From: Xiphias gladius
Taxonomy: Eukaryota > Chordata > Actinopteri > Istiophoriformes > Xiphiidae
Direction: 5' to 3'
Length of the DNA: 64,000 nt
Assembly: GCF_016859285.1 (NCBI RefSeq)
Contig: NC_053414.1
Span: 9,992,017 to 10,056,016, forward strand
The notes under the pieces are model-generated. The model ran no database searches. It saw only the letters and a program-made list of their open reading frames with translations, and had not been told where the DNA came from. This document shows, piece after piece, positions 50,067 to 63,200 of this stretch (positions within the stretch are counted from its first letter, which is position 1; each line of letters begins with the position of its first letter). The translations under genes were made by a program, and so were the position numbers.

Positions 50067-51870
50067 ATGCTGCAGCTGTTGACATTCCTGGTGGAGAAGC
50101 TCTCTCTCCTCTCCAACTTTAAACTGTTTGAGTCCAGCTGGTTGGACGGTGAGGATCAAGAACGCCCCGAGCATCGCCGTCCAACGCCGCCCCCCGGGAG
50201 AGGAGACCTGCTTGAGGTCCCAAGAACCATTTTCACCCACTACGGTATTTACCTGGGTGACAATAAGGTAGCTCACCTGATCCCTGACATCCTCCCTGTG
50301 CTCACAAACGACAAGGAGCTCATCGGTTCAGTCATATCAAACAAAAGACTCATCCTCGGCTGCATGTACAGGTGTGCCACGGTGCGCGTGGACACACTGG
50401 AGGATTTTGCGTATGGCTGCAACATACTGGTCAACCGTATGGATGAGACGATGAAGGCGCAAGCGTTTCCCAACGAAGATGTGGCCAAGAGAGCTGAAAA
50501 ACACATCGGAGCAATCCCCTACAGTCTGCTGTGGAATAACTGTGAACACTTCGTGACATACTGCAGATACGGATGTGCATCGAGCATACAAACAGAGAAG
50601 GTATGGAGGCCAAGGCTTCTTCTTCGAATTAGTGCAGAATGATATGTCTGTCTTAATAAGTGTCACTCCGGTTATCGATCATGGCATGATTACAGTCAGG
50701 CTATATACAGGTTAAGGTTAGTGCAGTATATAGGTCCTGGAGAGAGAACTATGCTGTGTTCAAATCCGCATTCACTTTTTAAAGGCTTTTTGTCGTCAGT
50801 TCAAACACAACTGGATGAACATGTTTGAAGGCGGGTGGGCAAACGTTTGTTGTTGGGCCCCCATCAACTCCCTCTTTTCGGCCCCCCACCAAACCTTGGT
50901 GCTTTGAGCATCCCGACACACCCAAATTAAATACAGGGCACACAAAGACCTCAAGAACCCAAACAAACAAATAAAGAATAAAACCCACAAAACCAAACAA
51001 ACAAAAACCCAAATAGTGCTCCTATGATGGATTAATACCGCCTGGTTCCAGGTCTCCTGTGTCAATTAGTAGGAAGCAATTTGAGGGAACACAACTTTAT
51101 TTAGGAATATGCACCATGTAAACATAGTATAGCTAAAACAGGACTCTCTACACAATAGGTCCAAAAGTTTAAGTCAGGGTTTCCCTTTGAAGATAGTTTA
51201 GCCAAGGTGGTATGCCACCCAGATCCTGACACACCTGCTCTTGTGGTCAGTCTACTCAGTAGATAATGGTCTAAACGAAACACCAAATGTTTGTCATCTG
51301 CTGTGTGAAATGGTGCCACTGCTGCGTTTCCCCTGAGCTTAATGTATTATTTCAAAGAATGTATTGATTTTTTTCTGATGCCAAGAGAGGCAGTCTTCAT
51401 TTCCACCTGTGCTATAAAGCACTGCCAGAAACCCTGATAATACAGAGCAGACGCAGTGTTGCACATTCCAAAAACCAATCTACAAATCTGCAAATCTGAT
51501 TTCCAAAACTAAACAACACTGAGTGAGCTGGGTTTAACCTTGCACACTGGTTTACAACAACAGTTGTGAACTGCTGGAACCCTGTCTGATGATTTTTACA
51601 AACACTTTCCAGGTGACTGAAGAGCAAAAACTCTATGCAGCCAGAAAATTCTAAATAATCTTATTCTATTAAGCACAAAAGATGTGTATTAACTAACTTT
51701 ATTTCTTTCCTCTCTAGTTCTGTGAGTGTCTGAAGTCAGTCATCAGAGACCAGCGCAGCATAATTGTTACAGGACTGCTTGGAATTGTCTCCATGGTCTG
51801 TTTTGGTATGGCACCTGCAACTACATTACCCACAGTTCTTATCCCCTTCACTCTGTGGATGGCTGGTTAA
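50067..51870 (+). CDS. lrat: Lecithin retinol acyltransferase, tandem copy 1
   Basis: Transfers an acyl group from phosphatidylcholine to retinol, giving retinyl ester at the ER membrane for vitamin A storage and the visual cycle (family knowledge). Two coding exons, 50067-50600 and 51718-51870, joined in phase 0, give 228 residues (human 230). The N-terminal hydrophobic helix ([18 protein letters not shown]) matches human. Active-site residues are present: H58 in [11 protein letters not shown]70 in KVAHLIPD and the nucleophile C159 in NNCEHF (human H60, H72, C161). The C-terminal exon is a membrane anchor ending in LWMAG. Residues about 31-45 form an unusual Pro/Arg-rich linker. I chose ATG 50067 because it gives the family-typical N terminus. 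Which teleost paralogue name (lrata, lratb.1 or lratb.2) applies cannot be decided here. Confidence 0.95.
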
Positions 51871-52262
51871 AGGGGCTTGGTACAAAGAGCACCCAAATAA
51901 ACTAAACTGAACTCCTACTGGGCAAAGAAGACTGACTGGAAACCTCTTCCAAACGGTGCACTCTTTGTCACGTGACGCCTTACAACAGTATTTTAATTTT
52001 AACGTGTAGACGATGTTGAATGTTTTGTGCATTAATAATTTCTTATATGGCTTTCTCTTGTCCTCTCATAAAAGTGTGGTGAAATACATTAAATCTTTGA
52101 TACAAGCCTGTAGCTAGAGATCCACTGTTGCTAACATTTGAGTCGCCACAAAAGTGAATATACAGTGATACATGGACTGTAACAATATCTTGAACAGTGT
52201 ATATATAATGGGTATTTTATAGTAGTGTACTTGATATAATGCTGTAAATATGACAAATGTTT

Positions 52263-52268
52263 AATAAA
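52263..52268 (+). terminator. Poly(A) signal of lrat copy 1
   Basis: AATAAA about 390 bases after the stop, followed within 30 bases by a GT-rich stretch (tgtgtgccctgtgtgagtgtg-like), which is the classic arrangement. An earlier AATAAA at 51896-51901 could give a very short 3' UTR. Confidence 0.6.
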
Positions 52269-53034
52269 CAATTTATTTTTATTTGTGTGCCCTGTGTGAG
52301 TGTGACCCCTTATACATCTCTACCAACATGCCAGTGGGAGCAGAGCCCTAAATTAGCCTTAATAATGGCAGATTCTCCATAGTGTATTTGGTTATAGGGA
52401 TAGTTGTGAAACTGCTTAGGTGTAAAATCACCTAAAACAGCAATACAGCTTCTGTGTAAATGTACAGTATAGATGCACCGCAAAAAAATCGCTGAGTAAT
52501 AATGGCAAAATTTCAAACAATCACATTGAAGCAGTGTCATCAAACTGATGAGTCATTTCATGTTGGCTATAAATCCACACCTGGGACTATATATTGTGAT
52601 GAGCGTAGCTAATTTGACACTTCGCATATAATTACATATCTATTACTGATTGATATGTATTTTTTTCTTAATATTCAAGAAAGTGCTGAATATTGATGAG
52701 AAAAATTTAAACAGTTGCCGACCAATCTAGTCCATGAATAACAGAGGCTGTTTATTTGTGTATGAAGGGTCAATATCTGTGACCTTTTAAATGAGGATTT
52801 AACTTGTTGCAATTTAAGACTGCTTAATGAGGACCCTTGACCTTAATACACCACAAACAAAGCCTGAGTTTCAAAATCCAACCACACGGCAAAGTGATTA
52901 CAGAAAGCTCCTTTATTTCTTTCAAAATCAAACTGAAATGTTGACCAATATCTAATCCTACTAATATGGCCCCACCCAGTTCCAAAGAAAAATAAAATGC
53001 TCAGGCGTTGGGCACACTGCTGCATACTGCCATC
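52269..53034. other. Short spacer between the two lrat genes
   Basis: About 770 bases of AT-rich DNA containing the 5' flank of lrat copy 2. An out-of-frame ATG at 52997 lies 38 bases upstream of the start I chose. No other gene is seen. Confidence 0.4.
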
Positions 53035-54658
53035 ATGTTTCTCTACCAACTGCTCAACTTTTTCTTTGCAGCTTCCAAAAAGGAGGAGGACTCTAAATAT
53101 GACCTGTCCCTGTACAAGCGCGGTGACCTGTTAGAAGTACCCCGGACATTATTCACCCATTTCGGTATCTACTTGGGTGACGACCGTGTGGCTCATCTCA
53201 TTCCGGACATCCTGCCTGTTATTTCCAAGAATAAATCTGCCATTGCCAAGATGGTAACAAATAACCGCTTGTTGCTAGGGGTTCTCACTAAGGTTGCCAG
53301 CGTCCGAGTGGACTCTGTGGCGGATTTTGCTTATGGCTCAGAAATTCTGATCAACCGCATGGACAAAGTGTGCAGCCAGCCTCCGCTGGATGGGGATGAG
53401 GTGGCTCGAAGGGCTGAGAAACTCCTGGGCTCTGTTACCTACAGTTTACTGTGGTACAACTGTGAACACTATGTCATGTACTGCAGATATGGCATGGCTA
53501 TCAGCTACCAGACATACCAGGTAGAGTCTCTGGCCTCCAGTCAGTAGAGAGATTAAATGATAGGTTCATATTTTCTAAAGTCTGTCTTAAAACAAAACTG
53601 ACATGCCCATTACATTGGCTGCAATTGTTCTTGTCATGACTGGCCTTGAAAAAATCCTCCCCGACAAACTTTCCTTGCTGAGCTACAGATAGATAGGTAG
53701 ATATATGTTTTATTTGACTAAGTTAGACCGCTCTAGCCTCATATCAGCTTCAGCTGAACTTTGACATACGGTTTTGCATGGATGCATAGATTTTGCTCCA
53801 CACCACTTATACTGTAAGTGGTTTAATATGAGACTGATTAAAGTACTTTCCATCTAGTAGGATTCAATTAATATATGGAGCGTGGATTATGGAACAGCTT
53901 GTCAAAATCTAGTTTCATTGGTTATTACTGATCAGTGGGTTCCAGTTTTATCTGGATAGGCTGATTTGTTTTTTTTCCCCACAGTAGAATTAACTCTTTA
54001 ATTCTTTATGAGGGTTTCTATCTTTGCATCCTGGAGATTGTTGCATTACTAAACTAACATGCAAAGCCACAGGTTATGCACGTGTAGCATTTGAAACACC
54101 CTTAGTTATTTCCAAGGGGTTTAGTGATAAACAGATTATTGGACAATTTGCACGTATTACTCAGTGTAAAGCAGTGTTAATCTAAATGTACTTATGATGT
54201 TTGTGACCGAAGAAAACAGTCTTATTTCATGATGACTGGCTACTTTAATGCTGAAATTTGGACGCAGTCACACGTGGTCATATGAGGATATTTTCACTGA
54301 AGAGGGCTGTTTGCTTCAGTCCACTGGAGTTGTAATTTCACTTATTCGTGGGACAAGTAGCTCCATCTAGTGTTACTTTATGTCCAAATTATTATCCAGG
54401 AGGTAATGAAGACTGCCTTTGACAATAGGCCGTCACTGCTCTACTAGTTTATCATTTACTTTGCCCCAAATCACTGTCTGATTGTCACACTCTCTCCCTC
54501 AGTTCTGCACAACAGTAAGGAAGATCGTCTGCAGCAGGATGAGTGCCTACTTGACTGCACTATGTGGTGTAGGAACCATGCTGTATCTGGGCTGCGTGTC
54601 GCTAGTGACTGTTTTACCAACCCTGCTCATCTCATTCACCATCTGGATGGCCGCCTAA
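53035..54658 (+). CDS. lrat: Lecithin retinol acyltransferase, tandem copy 2
   Basis: Second LRAT-family enzyme, with the same role expected as copy 1. Two exons, 53035-53520 and 54503-54658, with the intron at the identical phase-0 site before Phe-Cys, give 213 residues. It is shorter than copy 1 because the linker after the N-terminal helix (MFLYQLLNFFFAAS) is short. Active-site residues are kept: H42 in FTHFGIYLGD, H54 in RVAHLIPD and C143 in YNCEHY; note Tyr-Asn-Cys where human and copy 1 have Asn-Asn-Cys. The C-terminal exon is a hydrophobic anchor ending IWMAA. The pair must come from a tandem duplication with substantial later divergence. A strong acceptor-like sequence ends at 53071 inside the first codons, so an alternative 5' exon is possible. 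Confidence 0.93.
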
Positions 54659-55979
54659 AGGCCTCACGAGTAAAGACTTGAATTTGACACGGCGTTGGAT
54701 GCTTAAAGGAAGTCCTGTGGTTTAGCTGGGAGACTAAATGCACTGGGAAACAAATGTTTTCACAGTAATGAAATGTCATTGTTTTATGATTTGCATTCTT
54801 TGGCCAGTTGGTTTTTTTTTAAATATTTACAAATGTTTTTTTTTCTTTGCCTTGGTGGGATTTGCTTTCAGTGACGTTGCTGTTCTAACGATCTTTTTTT
54901 TCTGTTAGATGTCTAATTTTGTCTGTTATTCATGATTGATGATCACCAGGCTCTGATATTCAACATTCATCTCTTTTAACAGTAGCAGTGTATAGTTTAT
55001 AAATGAACTTTGACTCAGAACATTGGCAAACTCTTGAAGACTGAGATGAAGCTCAACATAAGACGTTAAAAAGTGATGTACAGTATACAGTAGTGATGAT
55101 ATATGCATACTGAATGTAGCCATTATAGGGACAACACAGTGGATACTTTTATATACTTTAGGATCATTTAAAAAAGTCATCAGTGTGATACTACACTCAA
55201 ATCATGCTGTAGCTTGAAAGTTGGCGTGGACAAAGTGCAATAAGGTTCTAATGTAATATTACTTTGATAGATCATGTTGGCAATTGTCATATATGTTTTT
55301 GTTGGCCCATTAACAATTTATTTCTACTTGCTACCACTTGTGTTTCTCTTTGTGTTTATTTTCTCGTCTTCTCTGCTGCCATCAAAGTCAATTACGTACT
55401 GTCCCTCGATTTTGCCCAAGAATGTGTCCATGGGAACATACTATTGAATAGAGGCTTCGGAAAAAATAGCCACAAAAAATTTCGACCAGAGTTAAATGTT
55501 TTGGTCATTGCTGCAGAGAATGTGGTCGACTGTCTGTCACTGTAACTACAACAAGAATAGCATTATGCACTGGGAAACCTTCATTTAGCATTTCCCTTGA
55601 GAATTCAAAACTAAATAACAAAATGGTCACCCAAATAGAAAGACTGAATACAGGAGATACTTAACGGTGATCAAGCAGTATTATTAAATGCGACTCTGAA
55701 TTTCAGTGTGATTAATTATTACAAAAATCTGAGGGTCAAACTGGTAAATTATTGATCCGACTTGTGTCCAAAGGCAAAGCACTCAAAATGGCTTCATGAC
55801 CCAGAGGAGACACTCAGTAGTGAGCAAGGAATATTATTTATATAACAAATCAATAAATCATTATAGTAGTTTGATGGTGGTGGATCTGTCTGTGCTATCA
55901 AAGCTGTTACGAAACTCCATAAAAAGGATGAAATGGAGTTCAAAGAATAAAAATCCAAGAATCATTGTGGGCCACCAAG

Positions 55980-56290
55980 TTCAAAGGGACAAAGCAGGCA
56001 AGTCCAAAAAGGAAGGCACTGGGTCAAAACAGAAAAGGCAGGAACGAGAAAACTACGAGGCTAGCTTTGAACAGCACAACTAGCTTTGCCCTTCATAGCT
56101 TTGAACAGCACAACAAACAATCTGGGACGACGGCTAGAGTCCAGGTATATGTATATACTGTGGAGCTGATGTGGAAATGGGGATCAGGTGTGTAGGCGGG
56201 TGTGGAAGTCAATTGATGTGGAAATTTGGGACCACTCTGGGGGCAACTAGTGAAGGGTAGGAGATTAGAAAACTGACTGGCAGACTGGCA
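55980..56290. repeat. Probable dispersed repeat with 19-bp internal direct duplication
   Basis: tagctttgaacagcacaac occurs at 56062-56080 and again at 56096-56114. Around it, gaaaaggcaggaacgagaaa and gtgtgtaggcgggtgtggaa resemble the arrangement of a teleost interspersed repeat. Family not identified. Confidence 0.4.
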
Positions 56291-56439
56291 AAAGGGTAGA
56301 GAATGTCTCTGAAGTGGATCTCACCTTACTTTATTGTTGTAGACATATTGATTCTTGGACATGGTGCCACCTGATTTTGGTGCCAAAAACCTTTCTCTGA
56401 TGAACCCTGTATGCATTAGACACTGTAATGTTAGGACAC

Positions 56440-56570
56440 AAAGGTTACACATTGTAACCCTGGTTCTATGAGCACAGCCAAAACCCTCTAATAGGCTGGT
56501 AATGCGTAAAGCTTGTGTGAAATAGGACTCCTGGCTTTGTCTGTATGTAAACACAGAGGTTACGCACATC
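56440..56570. repeat. Probable dispersed repeat with GGTTAC ends
   Basis: aaggttacacattgtaaccc followed by ctggttctatgagcacagcc and ending acacagaggttacgcac. The first block is itself palindromic (GGTTAC...GTAACC). Resembles a teleost short repeat; identity uncertain. Confidence 0.4.
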
Positions 56571-57092
56571 TTTCACTTGTCATCTTCTTCAAATTTAAGG
56601 TACCCAGTGGAGACTTTGACCACTAGTAGTGCTATTGAGCAACTATTTTTATGAGAGGGTTCCCAGTACACGATACAAATTCCTGCAAAAAGTTTCACGA
56701 TATTTTACAGTGGGTGGTGATTACGCACCAAGGAAAGGGAGAGAAGAAGACTGCGAACTGATGTGAACATGGATGTAAACAATGGAGGTTTTATTTGGCC
56801 TCAAATTTACACAAAATGCTTTTTGGCAAGATCCACTGAAAGTCAACCTAAATTTGTTTGTTTACAAAAAACTTCACAGGGTACCTTTAATAACCTGCCA
56901 GATTTAAATTGCACATGATCTCTTTGCACCTCTTGGTTTCACTGAGGATGTCGAAAAATGAACAACAAATTTAAAACTTTGTGATGGAGTAGAAATAATC
57001 AACCAAACTTCTAGCATAATTTTGTTGTCAGGCAAAATTTATACAATGTTATGAATTAATAAAGTAATAAACAATCACGACACTGGAAACAA

Positions 57093-57925
57093 TCATGACA
57101 CTTGTATTAGATTTTCGAAGGACTAAACACCACCCACCCACACCAGTGAACATTTGGCGCATGAACGCTGAGAATGTAAAATCATACAAATACCTGGGTG
57201 TGCACTTCAACAAATTAGACTGGATGGAAAATATTAATGCATTTTACAAGACAGCCCGGAGCAGACATCATCTGCTGAGGAGACTCAGGTCTTTTGGGGT
57301 TCAGGGGACACTCCTTAAGACATGTTATGACTCCTTGTTGGTGTCAGCCATTTATTATGGAGTGGTCTGTTGGGGCAACAGTACTTCAACAGCAGACAGG
57401 AAGAGACTAAATAAAGTGGTCAAGACGGCTCTGTCCTGGGATGCCCCCCTGGATACAGTGGAGGTGATGGGAAAGAGAAGGATTATGTCCAAGCTTTCAT
57501 CCCTAAGGGATAATGTCTCCCAGCCCCTGCATGAGACTCTGACAGCACTGGGCAGCTCCTTCAACGACCGGCAATTCCACCTGTGGTGTTCAAAGAAGCA
57601 ATACTGCAGGTCATTTTCTTCCTACTGCTGTCAGATTGTACAACCAGCACTGTTCCCAGCAACCCATCAGGCGCTCCACAAACAACAATGTACAGAAATA
57701 TGTGCAATATTTCTTTGTAACACAAGCAACTTTTTTCTCACCAGTACTCGAAATATCTGCAATACTATAAACATATACATATACTGTAAACAATGTGCAA
57801 TACTACATATTCTCCCTTAACTATGCTTGATACCTACCCTTGTCTATATTCTGCTGCTGCTGTAATGATGCAAATTTCCCCCAGTGGGATTGATAAAAGT
57901 TCATCTTATTCTTACTCTTACAGGT
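57093..57925 (+). mobile_element. 5'-truncated LINE retrotransposon (reverse transcriptase C-terminal part and 3' end)
   Basis: The frame 57095-57820 starts abruptly inside a reverse transcriptase: LVLDFRR, then SYKYLGVHFN, RHHLLRRLRSFGVQG, YYGVVCWG and ADRKRLNKVVK. This is the C-terminal RT signature common in fish L2/CR1/Rex-type LINEs. The last 60 or so codons lose similarity. The 3' end (ttcccccagtgggattgat, then cttattcttactctta) looks like the short-repeat tail of such elements. The N-terminal RT and endonuclease are missing, so this is a dead-on-arrival copy and not a host gene. The exact clade is uncertain. Confidence 0.85.
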
Positions 57926-58388
57926 AAAACCAGTATTAATGCAGGATAATTGCCTTGCCATTACACTATGGCACTAATCCTGCAGAGAAACACTATTTAT
58001 TGATTTAAGAGAGGCTGGTGTAATGGGCTGAGGCCCACAAGCTCCATTAAGTGGAGTGTGGCTGTGCAGTCCCAGCTGAGATTGAAGAGTAACTGGGTTT
58101 TGTCACCTCTGAAATTGACACCTTTCAGATTTTAGGATTGATTCACTGAGCGAAATTGGATTTTCATTTCTATAATACCACCTGGTGTATAGGGTCTCCA
58201 ATATTTAGCTACCAATAAATATATCAAACATGGATCACATGGGTGCTTTAAAAGTCAAGGAGGAAAAGTGGGATGAATCTATACAAAGAGCACAAACAGA
58301 CGTTCTGTCTCCAGGATAAAGGGGGCCTTGCTTAGAGCAAGTATCATTACAGGAAAAAGAGGCTATTACTGTAATCTTAGTCCTGATG

Positions 58389-58430
58389 TATATATATATA
58401 TTTGTCAAAATACATGCTTTTGATATTATT

Positions 58431-58454
<24 letters not shown>
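58389..58454. repeat. Two (AT)n microsatellites
   Basis: AT runs at about 58389-58401 and 58432-58454, the second followed by a T-tract; 3' of the LINE fragment. Confidence 0.9.
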
Positions 58455-58463
<9 letters not shown>

Positions 58464-60228
58464 TCATTTAACAGTTGAGACTTTCTTTGTATTTGCTACT
58501 CGAGCATAACAATAAGTCTCGAACAGTTTTTCAACCCCCAGGGCACAGCCTTGGGGAAGGATATTAAGAGTCCAAGCATTCCACACCATAGAAGGACTTG
58601 TACTGACTCAATTAAAAGATTGTTTCTATGGCAATGGTCTGTTTGAAACATTTCAATTTAGGTCCAAACCTACCTTTTCCAGAGTTCTGAGTAGGATCTC
58701 CCAGATGTAGTAAACAAGCTAAACAAGGCACAGTAGCTGCTGATCTAGGCAGTGAATATGATAAAAATGCTGCTTTTCTGGAGAGTGGCTGCGCTTTGAA
58801 GCAGGGAAATAGAACACATAGACACTCTCCTGAGCATGAAATTGCGATGATGCACATCATGACACTGCCAGTGTGCAGGCTACTTAGAAAACAACTGATG
58901 CATACACTGCTGGGGTGGGCCGCCTTAAAATGTCTTGTTTTCAAAATGTGGACCGTGTAAACTCAACTACATTGCCCAAAATTGCAACTTGAACCAAACC
59001 AGTGCTTAACTTCGGCATACCACAAGGTTCAGTGTAGGTTTTTGCTATGTTTCGGCAAATCCTCCATACCATTTGTACCAATACCAATGTTCAAATCTTC
59101 ATGCAAATTAAACCTTAAGGCCGCTCACACATTAAGAAACTCGCTTATATGCATACAAAAATGCTTTCTATTTAACTTTCTGCAATTAAATGCTACCAAA
59201 GCTTAGATGCAAGTGGTTTTCCTCGAAAACAACAGTCTCAGGTCATGGATGTAAATTTAAATTTAGGTGACTATCTGATTACAAACTGGCAAAGGTTTTT
59301 GTCTTGTTTTCTAAGCCGTATCTGATTTCTCAGCTATTAAACCAAAATTTGACAAACAAGCAAACTATTAGCCTGTACTGATGCCCAAATATGCCCAAAC
59401 TGGAAACTACTACAATGAGAATGGGACACTGACTCTGTGAACATTTTGTTTGTTTTAGTCTTTAAAACCAAATTAGCATAATGCTATGACAATGTCATTG
59501 GTTCTGTTACACATAAAATATGCTTATGCCCAGTACATATCCATTACAACCTCCCAGCTCCTCCTCTGTAGTGCAACTCAACTTCGAGGACCTTCATGAC
59601 ATTATAGTACATGTTCAAGTTACGATAATCAGACATTATGCCATCCAAAGAAAGGCGGTCCTGCGAGCAGCATTGTGGAACCCTTGAAACTAAGCCCAAA
59701 CCTTTGCGAATGAGTTCAGCTTCAGAAAATGGATAACTACTTTATCGTTATCGCCTATAGCATCTCCTTGCACCAAAGACAAAACTGGAAAATGGTTTCT
59801 TCTTGTTTTTTATTTGGTACTGATAAAAAGCACAAAACAAATATCTGACACACTGGCTACTCTTACTGTTAGTTGAACTGGTCTGATTGCAGCCCTGTCT
59901 CCTAGAAATTCCGTTTCTATACAACTAAACTGCAACAGAAACTAATGTTTGTAGGAAACTGCCGTTGTATTGGATTGCTGTTATTGCTGTTGTATTTGCT
60001 GTTATTAATTTCTGGGAGAAGAGTTGCTCATTCCTAGCTGAGAAATCTAGAACAGAGGCAGTGCCGTTATTGTTTTCCACAGCTTCATTAAATGCTAGGG
60101 GTAAATATGGCACGCAGCAGCTGTAGTAATTATGATGAATACTGAGGTAGATAGGTAGTCAGCCAGCAAGACTATTAGCCCTAGCTGTGAGAGAGCAGTG
60201 GGGTAATACTAGTCTAAATTGACTACAT

Positions 60229-60250
60229 ATACACACACACACACATACAC
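60229..60250. repeat. (CA)n microsatellite
   Basis: Short CA run with one T interruption. Confidence 0.85.
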
Positions 60251-63200
60251 TGGAAGCCCTGTGTGTGTGAAAAGGAAGAGCAATGCATTATTGTTGTTTG
60301 AATGCAAATTTGCTGCACCCATAGATGGATCATGATCACCTCATTTAGATTCATAAAAGACTCTGGTGTCTCTGGAGATAGAGACAGAGGTAGAATTAAA
60401 CGAATACAAAGAGGTGGCCCTGAGGGAAACCTACGCAGCCATATGAATAAAAAAATACCTGAAATTTTTCCTTGCATCCAAAGAAAAAAGCTCTGAATAA
60501 TGCTACTACTCTGACCACTTTAAGTCACATCGTTGTCCTAACCTCTAAATATTTGTCCTTATAAAGGGTGTCCATATAATTACAATGGCCTCAAGGACCT
60601 CTGTTGCATGTCATACCTCCCCCTCTCTCCCGTCATTTCCTGTGATCTCTCTTCTGTCACTGTCAAAATAAAGGCAAAAAAATATGTCTGAACAAAATAG
60701 TTTGTGTGTAGAAAGTAAGCGTAACATTTGTAGGATTTTTTGGGTTTGAATTTAGACACCTGTGTCCTCATGGCAACAACACAAACAGCGACACCTAAAT
60801 GTAGACTAAACATTTTGCTAAAATAGACAATACAACATCAACCTTACCTGAAAAAAGAGAGAAGAGAGAAGTTTCCCTTGTTAAGCAGTTCGCCTTATAA
60901 GTGGCCTTTGATTTTTAGATTGTGACATCATGCAGGGGTCTGCAGCATTGTAAAGAACAGGTGACGTTTGGTCAATAATCCTATTTAATAGGCTGTGATT
61001 AAATATCACTGACACAAGGGCCCTGTGTAGCGTTGCATCTTAATGTCTCTGCTATTCAGAATGATAAATGTGCCGTCGTCCTCTACAGACACGGCGGGGA
61101 AGCCATGAAAACTCCTGCAGGTATTTCACTATGCTTCAGTGACTTCAGATGTCCCTGGAGCATGATTCTATTTAGATGGTGGATATCCATAATCACTCAG
61201 CGCTCAGTTCTGTCATGCTCAGTTACCGGCTCAGGGCATGTTGTTATTTAATGCATGTGGATAGTTTGATTCTTAGGATGCGAGCTGTGACGGTGTTCTC
61301 TGCTCTAAATAGGATCAATACAGCATAAAAAAAAACACAAGCAAGTCTCATTTACATTTTTGCACTTGCTCTTTGCACTGCCTTTTCAGTAAAAAGGTCA
61401 TAGTGCAAGAATTAAATTATTACAAGAATATAGTTTGAACTCTCATGAGAGGTAGAAAGTAACACTATCCACTTTATTAATGTGGTGGAAATTCATTAAG
61501 CACTTGAAGCAATCATGTGGGAACTTAATTTGCCACAGGCGAACTTTTAACAATGCAGAAATGTACTGTGATATCTATTTCAAAAGAGATCTAAGTTCAA
61601 CTTGAACCTTAATGGTTTGATTCTGATAAAAGTGAGATTTTCTTATGCTGAGAGCATTTTCATCTGTATCCTTGATCCTTCTACAACAGCAACATAAGGA
61701 AAAAGCTGCTCTAATCAATATTTTCATATCAAAAATGGGGTCAAGCGAGCCAAGATTTATCACCTGGCTCTACAGTTTTCCTCAGCTCTAGAGAGCTTGT
61801 TAGCATCTCTCAGCTAATTGTTTTGGTTTCCTGCAACTTTACTGCTTTGATTCACTCTCACTGCTCTCATTAACCTCCTCTCTAGTTGCAGCGGGCAGCT
61901 GTTTTTACCAAAAAAAGCTCTGATAACTACACTGCACGCTACCTGCCCAGCACCAAGGCACCAGTGGTTTTGCGTATTTTATCCCACATCCTACAAATTA
62001 CATAAACTTTACCTCACAACTAACCATTTTCCAAGACATGCTGCTCTGTTTTGGAGATTTTAAATTGTATTTTTTAACCATTCCAGGCATCCATTGATTT
62101 CCATTCATATCTTTATGGTATAAGAATATATTAGCAGACTCTTGATACTTTCTTGAGTTGTGTAATCCATCACAGGGAACATCAAGTCCACTTAAAAATT
62201 ACTTTAAAGTTACTTTACTGTGGTAAGGTCATGAATGAAAACAAATAGCTGCCTGGAAATGGAAGGGAAAGTACTTCCAAAAAATGTAAAATTGTGTAGA
62301 AAATAGTCAGCGGAACTGTCAAGCACACAAAAACTGCAGTTACAGAGCTAAAGCCTTAAAACACACTCCTATGTTACTTAAATAACAACAGGATAATCCT
62401 TTCTGGTGCTGCCATTCACCTTAAAACAAGGTCATCATTTACAGTCTGCTCCACCTGCTAAAATCATGGGGGGGGGCCTCTTAACGTGCCCATCTATTCA
62501 GGGTTTCCTGGTTTTTCTCATTACTTCACCATCTGTGTTGTTGCACTACGGGCAAAGTGGGCTTTTGCCAAGGAGGCTGCTTGACAGTAACTCAATTTCT
62601 AATGGCCACATGGTGTCTTGCTTTATAACAGTGGTGATCAAATTATGAGCCCAATTACCATCCAGAGGCTTAACAGTTTGAAATAGGTCAGCTACAGTAC
62701 ATTGTACTACACTTTAAACCAAACCCTCATTGTGCTTGGCCATAAGATGAAAAGTCAGGGTTGCTGCACAAAGTGAGGTCTCAAATGATGATGTATTCTG
62801 TGGGTTGTGGAGTAAAGTCATCAAAAGCTTCGGGATTTTACCGTCGCAGTAAAGTGGTGGTTTGTTTTAATTACTGAATGTCATCTGGGCCAAAGTGTTA
62901 CTGTTACGTTCACTGAAACCTTTCTGTAGAAATCAATTTTCAGAGTCGCTTCATAACCACATCGTTTAAATGCCGTAAAGTGATGATAAGAGCCTTAAAC
63001 GTGCCTGTAGCACGCCTCTTAGTAAAGGACACGCTTTTCATCTGAACGGTCGGAAAAAAGTGTTGTCTGGTGATGCTTTCGGGCAACGTGCAATTTAGAT
63101 GAACTGGACAGTTTAAATTGACTGTACGTGTGAATGCGAATAGTTGTCAGTCTATGTGTGAGTCTTGCTGACAGACAGAATACAGATGATGTATCATATG

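Larger units (their letters stand above)
54659..57092. other. 3' flank of the lrat pair, no gene seen
   Basis: AT-rich DNA. Contains the probable dispersed repeats at 55980-56290 and 56440-56570. An AATAAA near 55853 is a distant candidate poly(A) site for lrat copy 2; no closer canonical signal was seen. Confidence 0.4.

Noticed and set aside
50779..51065. 77-89 codon minus-strand frames in lrat copy 1 intron
   Set aside because: Hydrophobic low-complexity translation from an A/C-rich tract, inside an intron; no homology recognised.
57095..57820. Host protein-coding gene
   Set aside because: Reverse transcriptase signature and retrotransposon 3' tail show it is a LINE fragment.
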